From contig JMMB01000007.1 in the NCBI GenBank assembly GCA_000686145.1, positions 2,170,001-2,234,000 of the forward strand: a stretch of 64,000 bases of DNA, read 5' to 3'. The DNA comes from Peptostreptococcaceae bacterium VA2. Lineage in GTDB: Bacteria > Bacillota > Clostridia > Peptostreptococcales > Peptostreptococcaceae. Under the pieces are notes generated by a model. That model was not told the DNA's origin. It worked only from the letters and a program-made list of their open reading frames with translations, and ran no database searches. How positions within the stretch are numbered: the first letter of the stretch is position 1; every line of letters starts with the position of its first letter. The translations under genes were made by a program, and so were the position numbers. Shown piece after piece: positions 33,709-42,069 of this stretch.

Positions 33709-34998
33709 TTATGGTATTAGTCTAGTTCTATCTCTTGTTATAAGAGTTGCTTCCCTAACATTTTCTAATCCTAGTATTTTACTAACAATTCTTTCTAACC
33801 CTATTGCCAAGCCACCATGCTTAGGAACTCCATATTTAAATATTTCAGTATAACTCTCATAATCATTAGGATATAACCCCTTGTACTTGATATTATTTAT
33901 TAACATCTCATAATCATGAATTCTTTGTCCTCCAGTAGTAATCTCAATTCCTCTAAATAACAAGTCAAAACTATGAGTTTCTTCTTCTCCACATGGCATA
34001 GTATACATTGGTCTTTTTGCTCTTGGATAATGAGTTAAAAATATAAAATCACTTCCTAATTTTTCTTTAGCATATTCACAAATTAATTTCTCAGCTTCTG
34101 GGTCTAAGTCTCCCTCCAAATCTGTTTTATTATATTCCTTTCTTAATATATCTATGGCTTCATTAAGCTTCATCCTTGGAATAGTATCCTCTATCTTAGG
34201 AAGTTCTACATTTAACAATTGTAAATACTTTTGAGCCTCATTTTCCACCTTATCTATAATAAACTTTAATAGATCCTCTTCAAGGTTCATTATATCTTCT
34301 TCATTATTAATAAATCCAAGCTCTAAGTCCATGCTAATATATTCATTTAAGTGTCTGTTTGTATCATGTTGCTCAGCTCTATATACATGCCCAATTTCAA
34401 AAACTCTTTCAAATCCAGCTGCAACCATCATCTGTTTATAAAACTGTGGGCTTTGAGCAAGATATGCCTTATTTTCAAAATATTTAACTTCAAAAACCTC
34501 AGTTCCTCCCTCTGCACCTTCTGCAACAAGTTTTGGAGTAAATATTTCAGTAAATCCCTCCATAATTAAATACTCTCTAAAACCACTAACTATTAAGTTT
34601 TGTACTTTAAAAATCGCATTTATTTTTTCATGTCTTAGACTTAAAACTCTGTTATTTAGCATAGTATCTAAATTTATATTTAAGTTTTCTTTATTTATTT
34701 CAATCGGCAATTCATTTTTGCAATTATTAATTGTCTCTAAGTTATTAACTTCAATTTCAAATTTATTTAGTTTGTTATTACTTTCTTTTACATTTCCAGT
34801 TATAGCTACAACTGATTCCAGCTTTATCATATCTGATTTTACTAGTTCATTATCAATAACACATTGCACTAATCCTGTTCTATCTCTTAATATTAAGAAT
34901 GTTATCGCTTTTAAACATCTTATGCGATGCACCCATCCTTCTATTTTTACTTCTTTATCTATATACTCATTTAATTTATCTATCATTATTCTTTTCAT
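33709..34998 (-). CDS. aspS2: Aspartate-tRNA ligase, archaeal/nondiscriminating type
   Basis: 429 residues: an N-terminal OB-fold anticodon-binding domain (about 14-100, GWVHRIRCLKAITFLILRDRTG region) and the class II catalytic core with motif 2 EIGHVYRAEQHDTNRHLNEY (VYRAE core) and motif 3 GLAIGLERI. The short archaeal-type domain layout without the bacterial GAD insertion defines AspRS2. Such enzymes charge tRNA-Asp and also tRNA-Asn, which GatCAB then amidates. AAAGGAG precedes the ATG. A T-box leader directly upstream controls it. Confidence 0.9.
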   Translation of the reverse strand: MKRIMIDKLNEYIDKEVKIEGWVHRIRCLKAITFLILRDRTGLVQCVIDNELVKSDMIKLESVVAITGNVKESNNKLNKFEIEVNNLETINNCKNELPIEINKENLNINLDTMLNNRVLSLRHEKINAIFKVQNLIVSGFREYLIMEGFTEIFTPKLVAEGAEGGTEVFEVKYFENKAYLAQSPQFYKQMMVAAGFERVFEIGHVYRAEQHDTNRHLNEYISMDLELGFINNEEDIMNLEEDLLKFIIDKVENEAQKYLQLLNVELPKIEDTIPRMKLNEAIDILRKEYNKTDLEGDLDPEAEKLICEYAKEKLGSDFIFLTHYPRAKRPMYTMPCGEEETHSFDLLFRGIEITTGGQRIHDYEMLINNIKYKGLYPNDYESYTEIFKYGVPKHGGLAIGLERIVSKILGLENVREATLITRDRTRLIP

Positions 34999-35035
34999 AT
35001 CTTAACGCTCCTTTATATATTATAGTTTTAATTAA

Positions 35036-35420
35036 AAAATCCCCTTGAGATTAATATCTCAAGGGGCGAAAGTTCGCGGTACCACCCTTTTTAGACTTGT
35101 TTTTTAGCTTTTGTTAAAGTAAAATATCACCTTAGAATGGGCCCTATTCTATCTTAAATATAAAAAAAAGCTTCCACTTCATTATAGAAGTGAAAGCTGT
35201 ATATTCACGGTGCCATTCTACTTGACTAAGCTAAATAAACCTAAGTCATCTCTTATTACACTTAACGGAGTAACCCGACTTACCCTACTATTATTTTCAG
35301 ATAAGCTTCTCTAGGATGTCTTTCAATATTACTTTTCTCATGGAGCTTTCACCATCCTCCACTCGCTTTAGATACTTAGTCAATATTTACTATTCCCTTC
35401 AATGAATTTTTAATATTATA
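35036..35420 (-). ncRNA. T-box leader of aspS2
   Basis: Read on the minus strand the leader contains a long stem I region, the T-box core AGGGTGGTACCGCG at 35075-35088 and a terminator stem CCCCTTGAGA.../...TCTCAAGGGG at 35041-35066 followed by T6. The candidate specifier loop shows GAA-AAT-A at about 35292-35298, which would make AAU (Asn) the codon read. Uncharged tRNA binding to the T-box stabilises the antiterminator and turns aspS2 on. Assignment to tRNA-Asn is my reading, not proven. Confidence 0.85.
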
Positions 35421-35617
35421 TTTACATTATAGTATGATTTTTGTTTTAGATTGTCAACAGTTTTTTTAAATTTTATATAAAAACTGTAAGTATATAAAGG
35501 AGTTAGCTTCTAAAGTGTCGTATTTTTAATATATATGCTTAGGCTTATCCATCAGAAAAACTAGATATTGATATACCTTCAATGTAAAAAATATAAACAT
35601 TAAAGTGGGGTGTAAAA

Positions 35618-36133
35618 GTGATAGAGTACCAAAATAGAAAAGAATTAATTTTAGAAATTTCAAATCGTGCAAAATTATTTATCAAAGAGTTTAGTGACAT
35701 CGATGAAAAAGATAAAGATATATTAATTGATGAAGTTGACAGAACCCCCGCTCAAATGATTTCTTATCAATTGGGATGGATGAGTCTCATACTTGATTGG
35801 GAGAAACAAGAACAACAAGGACATACTGTTATAACTCCAGCTAAAAACTATAAGTGGAACAATCTCGGTGGTTTATATGAAAGTTTTTATAATGAGTACG
35901 ATAAATATACTCTTAAAGAGTTAAGTGATATGTTTATGAAAAAAGAACAACAAATTATTGAACTAATTAATAGTTATACAGATGTTGAGTTGTTTGAGCA
36001 AGGTGGAAGAAATTGGTCATCATCAACTCCATCTAATTGGGCAATATGGAAGTGGATTCATATCAATACTGTTGCACCATTTAAGTCATTTAGGACTAAA
36101 ATACGAAAGTGGAAAAAACTACAACAACAATAA
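35618..36133 (+). CDS. ClbS/DfsB family four-helix protein
   Basis: 171 residues starting with GTG after GTGGGG. The conserved pattern of ClbS/DfsB (DUF1706) is clear: DRTPAQMISYQLGWMSLILDWE (QLGW core) and a C-terminal NWAIWKWIHINTVAPFKSFRTKIRKWKK (WKWIHINTVAPF core). ClbS hydrolyses or sequesters the genotoxin colibactin, DfsB-type proteins are DinB-like; here a detoxification role is only inferred. It is monocistronic and ends in a short hairpin shared with the convergent GNAT gene. Confidence 0.8.
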   Translation: MIEYQNRKELILEISNRAKLFIKEFSDIDEKDKDILIDEVDRTPAQMISYQLGWMSLILDWEKQEQQGHTVITPAKNYKWNNLGGLYESFYNEYDKYTLKELSDMFMKKEQQIIELINSYTDVELFEQGGRNWSSSTPSNWAIWKWIHINTVAPFKSFRTKIRKWKKLQQQ

Positions 36134-36136
36134 AAA

Positions 36137-36152
36137 GACCTATAAATAGGTC
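36137..36152. terminator. Bidirectional hairpin between convergent genes
   Basis: GACCTATAAATAGGTC, a 16-bp palindrome flanked by A5 on one side. Confidence 0.6.
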
Positions 36153-36702
36153 AATTAATATTACTTAGATATTCTTTTTTTAATAAAGATAAAACCACAG
36201 TATCTCTTTCTATATTATTTTGTATAATATATTCTCTTAAAATACCTTCTTTTGTAAATCCAACCTTTTCAAGTAAATTTAAAGAAGGTATATTTTGAGG
36301 AAATACTACTGCTCCTATTCTATTTAAACCTAAATTTTCAAATCCTAATCTTATTACTTCATTTATAGCCTCTGTTGCAAATCCTTGTCTCCAATATTTA
36401 ATATTTATATCATATCCTATGTCTGCTCTTTTGTTTTTTATTTGAATTGCATCGTAGCCTATAGTTCCTATCAACTGTCCTGTTGCTTTATGTATTATCC
36501 CCCACCTTATACCTCTTTTATCGATATAATTTGTTTCAATTTTTTTAATTAAATCGTAAGATTCTCCTATATCGTTTAATGATTCTTTACCTAAATATTT
36601 GGTTACCTCATCATTTGATAAATATTCAAATATATCATCTGCATCTTTTGTAGTTATTTTTCTTAAATACAATCTGCTTGTTTCAGATAACGGAAAGTCC
36701 AT
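36151..36702 (-). CDS. GNAT acetyltransferase (RimJ/RimL-like)
   Basis: About 183 residues. I choose the ATG of MDFPLSETSRLYLRK because GGGAG lies 8 bp before it, better than the ATG two codons upstream. The RimL pattern includes LRKITTKDADDIFEYL, ADIGYDINIKYWRQGFATEA (acetyl-CoA motif) and NIPSLNLLEKVGFTKEG. It would N-acetylate proteins or an aminoglycoside-like amine; the target is unknown. Monocistronic. Confidence 0.85.
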   Translation of the reverse strand: MDFPLSETSRLYLRKITTKDADDIFEYLSNDEVTKYLGKESLNDIGESYDLIKKIETNYIDKRGIRWGIIHKATGQLIGTIGYDAIQIKNKRADIGYDINIKYWRQGFATEAINEVIRLGFENLGLNRIGAVVFPQNIPSLNLLEKVGFTKEGILREYIIQNNIERDTVVLSLLKKEYLSNIN

Positions 36703-36855
36703 AGGCATATCTCCCTTTTATTTTTATATTGTTATTCATTATATGTATTAATTGCTGTATCTCATGAAATATACTATTTTCAAAAAACTTATTTAAATAA
36801 GCTTAAAAAAAATATTTATAATTAAGTTAAGTTTTAATATTTTTTTAGAAAAAAA

Positions 36856-37548
36856 TTAACTTTCATTCAAAATATTTAATATATTTAATACTAAAATAGC
36901 CGAATTATTAGCTGCTATTTTTTCAAAATCTATATAGTTACTACAATTATCATCTGCATTATCTGATATGCTCCTAATGACTAAAAATGGTATATTATTT
37001 ATACATGCAACATGCCCAATTGCAGAACCTTCCATCTCAACACAATAAGGAGAATGTTCTTTTATTATTAAATCTCTTAAATTGCAATCTGAAATGAACG
37101 CTTCCCCACTAACAATCCTTCCAATATGATAGTTGAATTTATTAGAATCTATTTTTTTATATGCTTTTATTGCTGTCTCTATTAAAAACTTATCTGACTC
37201 AAAATATTCTTTAAAAGGAAACCATCTTTTCATTTGTTCTTTACGCACATCATGATGAGTAACATTATCAGAAATAACAATATCACAAATTTTCACATCT
37301 TTATTTAAACTCCCAGCTATTCCTGTGTTTATTATATGTGTAACTTCAAATCTATCAATTAGTATTTGTGTGCAACTCGCCGCATTTACCTTTCCAATAC
37401 TGCAAGAAGTCAGTACTATTTTTATATTTTCTTTCTTACCAATATAAAATTTAAATCCTGCGTATTCTTTTTCTTCTATTATATTTATATTTTTCTTTAT
37501 AAGATTTATTTCAATAGCCATTGCCCCTATTATACCAATTACATTCAA
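36856..37548 (-). CDS. mtnN: 5'-methylthioadenosine/S-adenosylhomocysteine nucleosidase
   Basis: 230 residues, the normal MTAN length. N-terminal IGIIGAMAIEI, the GIAGSLN loop, VVEMEGSA-type motif (here YCVEMEGSAIGHVA) and catalytic Asp in SISDNADD are present. It hydrolyses MTA and SAH to adenine and the thioribose derivatives, and also releases the AI-2 precursor in LuxS organisms. The probable start is TTG, 6 bp after GGAGG. It is not linked to luxS or other methionine-recycling genes. Confidence 0.9.
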   Translation of the reverse strand: MNVIGIIGAMAIEINLIKKNINIIEEKEYAGFKFYIGKKENIKIVLTSCSIGKVNAASCTQILIDRFEVTHIINTGIAGSLNKDVKICDIVISDNVTHHDVRKEQMKRWFPFKEYFESDKFLIETAIKAYKKIDSNKFNYHIGRIVSGEAFISDCNLRDLIIKEHSPYCVEMEGSAIGHVACINNIPFLVIRSISDNADDNCSNYIDFEKIAANNSAILVLNILNILNES

Positions 37549-37628
37549 TTAGCTCCTCCCCCTTCTTTTAATACATATTGTATCACTATCTACATAATAA
37601 TTCAGAAAATAAATTTTTATAGAATAAT

Positions 37629-37773
37629 ATTTAATTTAATATACTAACCTTGTATAAAAACACATGAAACACTATAAAATTGTATTTATTTACCGATTAG
37701 TATACTATTATTTTCACATAAGAAATACTAATATATATTTAAATTTAAAAGTTTTTAATTAAGGGGGAATTAT
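37629..37773 (+). promoter_or_regulatory. Leader P3 of the VanZ gene (shared with the CPBP gene)
   Basis: About 70 bp here (37636-37705, with ATAAAATTGTATTTATTTACC at its centre shown as ATAAAATTGTATTTATTTAC) closely match 41957-42025 upstream of the intact CPBP gene; the relic at 31554 has a degenerate copy. The genes themselves are unrelated, so the promoter region was duplicated with or without the gene. Confidence 0.65.
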
Positions 37774-37774
37774 A

Positions 37775-38407
37775 GTGCAAATATTAGGGCGTGATATTTT
37801 AATAAGCTTGCTTATTATTACTATTATAATATTTATAAACACTAAGCATAAAAATCAAAGAGGGGTCTTTTTATATGCAATAGGTATTATCTTATTTTCT
37901 TTAACTATGGTTATTATATTTTCTTTAACTGGTATTTCTCCTATGAGTGGGTTTCATATTGATATAAGAATTGGTGAAATATCTTTTATTCCATTTAAAG
38001 GAATGTTTGAGATGCTACAAGGAGGAATAAACACATATGCGATTATTAATATTCTTGGAAATATCATAATGTTTATGCCAATTGGATTCTTGGCTCCATT
38101 ATTATGGATTAAATTAGAATCATTAAAGAAAATAGTGCTACTTGGATTTGGAACTTCATTACTTATTGAAATTACACAACTATTCTTAGTTAGAGGAACT
38201 GATATTGATGATTTAATACTTAATACAATTGGAACAATATTAGGATACTTAGTATTTATTGCTTTAAAAAATTTATTTACTAAATTCTCAAAAAAAATTA
38301 TTCTACAATCAAAATCTATGGAAAATAAATTTATGTTATGGATATGTATATTAGTTCCATATATCTCTATTATTATAGGTGGATTCTACGATAGATATAT
38401 GTTTTGA
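37775..38407 (+). CDS. VanZ family membrane protein
   Basis: 210 residues with five or six membrane segments and the VanZ core: NILGNIIMFMPIGFLAPLLW and EITQLFLVRGTDIDDLILNTIGTILGYL (the ITQLF..RGTDIDDLILNT pattern). VanZ proteins lower susceptibility to glycopeptides or lipoglycopeptides in some hosts; many have no assigned role. GTG start after AGGGGG. Not linked to other van genes. Confidence 0.85.
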   Translation: MQILGRDILISLLIITIIIFINTKHKNQRGVFLYAIGIILFSLTMVIIFSLTGISPMSGFHIDIRIGEISFIPFKGMFEMLQGGINTYAIINILGNIIMFMPIGFLAPLLWIKLESLKKIVLLGFGTSLLIEITQLFLVRGTDIDDLILNTIGTILGYLVFIALKNLFTKFSKKIILQSKSMENKFMLWICILVPYISIIIGGFYDRYMF

Positions 38408-38448
38408 TCTTTGTAAAATTTAGAATTACTTAATATTAAATTAAATAG

Positions 38449-38491
38449 CTGAATCTTAATGATTATATGTATTACAATGACTAAGATTCAG
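38449..38491 (+). terminator. Terminator after the VanZ gene
   Basis: CTGAATCTTA and TAAGATTCAG arms, followed by TTATTATTATT. Confidence 0.7.
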
Positions 38492-38523
38492 TTATTATTA
38501 TTGTTAATTTATAATAAATAGAT

Positions 38524-38550
38524 AAAAAAACACTATATATAGTGTTTTTT
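38524..38550. terminator. Second terminator in the VanZ-SdpI interval
   Basis: AAAAAAACACTATATATAGTGTTTTTT is a nearly perfect palindrome, usable for the minus-strand SdpI gene. Confidence 0.75.
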
Positions 38551-38621
38551 AAGTATCATTTTATTGTAGTATATCTTCTGATATTATTTCTTACTGAAGT
38601 TTGTCTAAGTAATCTGTTATT

Positions 38622-39221
38622 TTATGTATTTATACCCTTTACCTTTTTATAATAGAATACAAATGAGTATATACTTGGTACTATAACCCAAGTTAAGCCA
38701 CAAATAGTTGCCACTTTATCACTATTAAAGAAGAATGATGAAACAAACATTGTTAATGCAATAGGAAAAGATAAGTAGCCTAAAATTTTATGTGCTATCT
38801 TCCAAGTTTCTTCATCTCTGATAGTCCAAGGAAGTCTTAATCCCAAGTACCTATTAAAAGGTATTTTAGGTGAAAGATTACCAAAAATCATCATAAATAT
38901 TGAAACTAAAGCAATGAGTAATATATCATTATTTTTAAAAGCATATAATTTTTCAGTTGGTAATAATACAGCTAATATAGAACAAAGAATAACAATGAAC
39001 ATAGTAAGTCTATTTAAAAACCTAAAAGTCTTAACTTTAGGATTATCTTCGGATAACTTTACTATATTAGGTGCTTTTATGTCTAACACAACTAATGAAA
39101 TAATAGCTGATGCTCCTAGAACAGAAGTAGCCATATTTCCATCTAGTATTACAAAGCCTGCAATCAATATTAAAGATGATATAATTAAAAATATAATTTT
39201 TGTAAAATCAAATTTTTTCAT
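38622..39221 (-). CDS. SdpI family immunity-type membrane protein
   Basis: 199 residues with six membrane segments; this length and the LGLRLPWTIRDEETWKIAHKILGY block (core RLPWTIRDEETW) are typical of SdpI. In Bacillus SdpI both confers immunity to SdpC and sequesters the repressor SdpR. It lies 14 bp downstream of an ArsR-type gene in the same operon, the sdpRI order. The toxin genes sdpABC are not present in the window, so this is an orphan immunity pair. Confidence 0.85.
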   Translation of the reverse strand: MKKFDFTKIIFLIISSLILIAGFVILDGNMATSVLGASAIISLVVLDIKAPNIVKLSEDNPKVKTFRFLNRLTMFIVILCSILAVLLPTEKLYAFKNNDILLIALVSIFMMIFGNLSPKIPFNRYLGLRLPWTIRDEETWKIAHKILGYLSFPIALTMFVSSFFFNSDKVATICGLTWVIVPSIYSFVFYYKKVKGINT

Positions 39222-39235
39222 AATATTTTCCCCTT

Positions 39236-39493
39236 TTATTTTTTGAATATTTCCAAGAAGTTCCCAAGGACTTCTTGAATTACAGAAGTATTAATAGAAT
39301 AAATTACAAATTGCCCCTTTTTTTCAGAACTTATAAGTTCTGCTTCTCTTAAAATATCTAAGTGCTTTGATATTGATGGCTTAGACATATCAAAATGTTT
39401 AGCTATCTCACCTGCACTCATATCTTTGATATTAAGCAGTTTTAATATTTCCCTTCTTGTCTTATCGCTCAAAGCTTTAAATGCTTGGCTCAT
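39236..39493 (-). CDS. ArsR-type repressor (SdpR-like)
   Basis: 85 residues, one winged helix: ALSDKTRREILKLLNIKDMSAGEIAKHFDMSKPSISKHLDILREAELI, with the recognition part MSKPSISKHLDIL. No metal-binding cysteine pair is present, so it is of the SdpR, not the metal-sensing, type. It precedes SdpI in one operon and should repress it. An AGGGG site precedes the ATG. Confidence 0.85.
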   Translation of the reverse strand: MSQAFKALSDKTRREILKLLNIKDMSAGEIAKHFDMSKPSISKHLDILREAELISSEKKGQFVIYSINTSVIQEVLGNFLEIFKK

Positions 39494-39596
39494 ATGATAA
39501 CCCCTTTCAATCGTCTTGTATATATTTAGTTAATTAGTTAAATATATATATTCATATTATAGGTAATTAAACTTAAAAATACAACTACTTTTATTT

Positions 39597-39674
39597 AATG
39601 CTATATTAGTCTTGCCCTTTTTACTTGCTAAGGAATACAAAAAAGTTGATGAAACAGCATCACTTGATATTTAG
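39597..39674 (+). pseudogene. CPBP protease relic (C-terminal end)
   Basis: The last ~25 codons, ending AKEYKKVDETASLDI and a stop, match the C-terminus of the intact CPBP gene at 42070 (AKEYKKVDETAPLDI). Nothing of the rest of the gene precedes it. A terminator of the same design as that of the intact gene follows at 39692-39730. Confidence 0.85.
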
Positions 39675-39691
39675 TATATATAAATGAACAA

Positions 39692-39730
39692 AAAAGAGAG
39701 TAATAATTTTTAACATTATTACTCTCTTTT
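39692..39730 (+). terminator. Terminator after the CPBP C-terminal relic
   Basis: AAAAGAGAGTAATAAT and ATTATTACTCTCTTTT arms form a perfect 16-bp stem. Confidence 0.85.
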
Positions 39731-40005
39731 GGTTAGTAATTTAATAAAACCACATACTCCATATTTCTAATCCCACTGACAATACAATATCTTGAAAATA
39801 TAAATTGTATAATATACATTAGTTTACAATATCAAAATTTATAATTATCCATCCTAAAAGTACACCTATCTTCCATTTTAAATAATTATAGCATAAACCT
39901 ATTATTAATAATCTTTCTACGAAAACAAATGTTTTTTTGAACACTAAAAAACATCAATAGTCTATATTTGATGTTCTTATTAGTAAGTACTTTGTAATTA
40001 TCATA
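39731..40005. other. Intergenic region with a decayed P1 block
   Basis: About 275 bp with no gene. It holds a degenerate P1-like block at 39884-39958 (AATTATAGC...GTTTTTTTGAACA) and the GNAT terminator at 39950-39975. Confidence 0.5.
39950..39975 (-). terminator. Terminator after the GNAT gene at 40006
   Basis: AACATCAA and TTGATGTT arms; on the minus strand the stem is followed by T4. Confidence 0.65.
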
Positions 40006-40464
40006 CTATAGTTGAGCAACCATTCTAAACTCTTTATAAGTTACTCCATCAACTTCATATTCAAATACTTCTTTTTTTTCAAATCCCATACCTTCATACA
40101 AATTAATGGCAATAATATTATCAACTGCTGCACTTGTATATAGTTGTATATGATCATATTTTTCAATAAAAAACTTTATAAATTTATTCAATGCTGCTTT
40201 TCCGATTCCTTGATTTTGAAACTTTTCATCAATCATAAATCTACTCATTGACCATCCATTAATCTCATCATCAAAATCATATAAAATAAAACCGACCATC
40301 TTATCATTTTTATAAACACCTAATGGGTAAAGATTCGATTCATAAGCTGATTGAACTAAAGAAAAAATATTTGTAGCAACAAATCTTTTTTGTTCTTCAC
40401 TAGTTTTTAATTTTATACATTGATTATAGTTGCTTTTATCTATTACTCTAAACTCTATACTCAT
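40006..40464 (-). CDS. GNAT family N-acetyltransferase
   Basis: 152 residues. Core motifs are WSMSRFMIDEKFQNQGIGKAALNKF (acetyl-CoA loop QNQGIGKA) and INLYEGMGFEKKE. The N-terminus EFRVIDKSNYNQCIKLK and VGFILYDFDDE fit the spermidine/diamine acetyltransferase-like (BltD/PaiA-type) group, but this is only a resemblance. AGGGGAGG precedes the ATG. It has a complete P1 promoter block upstream. Confidence 0.85.
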   Translation of the reverse strand: MSIEFRVIDKSNYNQCIKLKTSEEQKRFVATNIFSLVQSAYESNLYPLGVYKNDKMVGFILYDFDDEINGWSMSRFMIDEKFQNQGIGKAALNKFIKFFIEKYDHIQLYTSAAVDNIIAINLYEGMGFEKKEVFEYEVDGVTYKEFRMVAQL

Positions 40465-40512
40465 ACTTATCCCCTCCCTAATGGTATTTAGCTTTTTATT
40501 ACACTTTCTAAT

Positions 40513-40568
40513 TTAATTATAGCAGAACTTGATTTAGTAAGTGTCCGCTAAAATAGATGTTTTTTTGA
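40513..40568 (-). promoter_or_regulatory. Shared promoter block P1, copy at the 40006 GNAT gene
   Basis: Minus-strand reading: AACATCTATTTTAGCGGACA, then 12 bp, CAAGTTCTGCTATAATTAAAT (shown as GTTCTGCTATAATTAAAT). The extended -10 is 48 bp upstream of the start codon. Confidence 0.7.
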
Positions 40569-40622
40569 ACATATTTGATAACAATAACTCTAGCACTTCT
40601 TTAATTTAAAATTTTTAAATAA

Positions 40623-41218
40623 TTATTTATTTCTATAAAATATATAATCATCTTCAATGATCGGCTTTTTTATCCCAGAAAACCAACTTTCATCACATTT
40701 AAGATTTAATTTACGACCTACTTCTATTCCAAATTCTCTATATGCCAAACCTAATGCTGTGATAATATTTCCATCTACTACTAAGGTTGTCTTATTATTG
40801 ACCTTCTATCAATAAAGCTATATTTATCAATATCCTCTTAAAATAAGCCTGCACAAAATTGCTTACCCTCAAGTACTCCAGCTTTTGCAAGTAATATAGG
40901 AGAGCTTGATATACTTGCAATTATAATATCTTTATTGTATTTAAAATTACTTAAAAACGATATATACCTATCATCATTTAGAACTTTAGGGAAAGACCAC
41001 ATACCTGGCAATATTAAACATTCATACTCTTTTATGTTAAATTCACTAAACGTTTTATCTGGAATAAAATGTAATCCTTCTTCACTATCAACAATAGTAT
41101 TTTCTGCTGAGAATACTATTACCTGTTTTTCAAAACTTTTTAAAATAGCTAATACAATACTTATTTCATAACTACTAAATTCTGGATAAATAATTACCGC
41201 AACTTTTTTTTCTATCAT
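40623..41218 (-). pseudogene. DJ-1/PfpI-like gene with two lesions
   Basis: The N-terminal 126 codons (KKVAVIIYPEFSSYEIS, LILPGMWSFPK, ISSSPILLAKAG) are a DJ-1/PfpI fold. A TAA in frame stops it after CAGLF. The C-terminal part (TTLVVDGNIITALGLAYREFGIEV) continues in another frame from about 40800 to a stop at 40623, so a frameshift is also present. The usual nucleophilic cysteine position reads serine (SSSP). Two independent lesions show the gene is decaying. Confidence 0.8.
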
Positions 41219-41398
41219 AGATAGTCTCCCTATTATATTCGTAATTTATATATAATAAATAAATTCGCCCTTATTATAACCATATACTTTTATAGAATTA
41301 CTTAAAATTTCTCCAGGAACATGAATTTTTCTTAATATATTAATAATATCTTTTTTTATTTCATCATTACTTTTGTACTAATTTGAGTAAATTAAAAG

Positions 41399-41920
41399 CT
41401 ATAAATCTTTTTTCATAACAACAGCAGGTAATACTTTTTCATTCCAGTTTAAAGTTATATTCTCTATGATTTTAAATCCATTTTTCAGCCAAAAATCAAG
41501 AACATGTTTATCATAGTTTGTAACAACATCTATCCTTATACTAGTGCTATTGCAAGACTTTATATACATTTCAAATAATTCATATACTATAATCCCTATA
41601 CCCTGTCCTCTAAAATTATTATCAATCATAAGCAAAGATAAATAAGTTTCTTTATCTACTTTAAAATCAATTAACCCTACTATCTTATTTGATTTTTTTT
41701 GAACAACTTTACATGAATAAAAACCTTCATTTTGCATGATATCTAATTCACCACATACCCAATTTCTAGTTATACTTTCTTTACCTATATGGACTTTTAG
41801 AAAAAGTTCATTTGAATTATATATATTTACAATATCATTTAAATCTTCACTATCAATTAATTCTATATAAAAACCATTAAATTCAAAGTAAATAATATTC
41901 CCCCTCCTTAATAATTGCAT
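41399..41920 (-). CDS. GNAT family N-acetyltransferase
   Basis: Up to 173 residues with the GNAT core SLLMIDNNFRGQGIGIIVYELFEMY (loop RGQGIG) and VLDFWLKNGFKIIE. The start is unclear: the only ATG (41920) lies before the strong AAGGAGGGGG site, and the codons at proper spacing after it are ATT. Initiation at ATT would give about 164 residues. The substrate is unknown. Monocistronic, divergent from the CPBP gene. Confidence 0.75.
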   Translation of the reverse strand: MQLLRRGNIIYFEFNGFYIELIDSEDLNDIVNIYNSNELFLKVHIGKESITRNWVCGELDIMQNEGFYSCKVVQKKSNKIVGLIDFKVDKETYLSLLMIDNNFRGQGIGIIVYELFEMYIKSCNSTSIRIDVVTNYDKHVLDFWLKNGFKIIENITLNWNEKVLPAVVMKKDL

Positions 41921-41956
41921 AGATATTATATATTCTAACTCTATTAAATTAACCCT

Positions 41957-42066
41957 TTTTAATATACTAATGTTCTATAAAAATACATTTAATACCATAA
42001 AATTGTATTTATTTACCAATTAATGTGTTATTATTTTATCATACAGTTTAAATTAAGGGGGGTATT
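41957..42066 (+). promoter_or_regulatory. Leader P3 of the intact CPBP gene
   Basis: Matches 37636-37705 (VanZ leader) over about 70 bp and the leader of the CPBP relic more weakly. It contains ATAAAATTGTATTTATTTAC and TTATTATTTTATCATA. Confidence 0.65.
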
Positions 42067-42069
42067 ATT

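Noticed and set aside
37775-38407. Vancomycin resistance cluster
   Set aside because: Only a VanZ-like gene is present; no vanHAX or two-component genes are nearby.
38622-39493. Complete Sdp toxin system
   Set aside because: No secreted toxin or processing genes (sdpABC) are next to the repressor/immunity pair.
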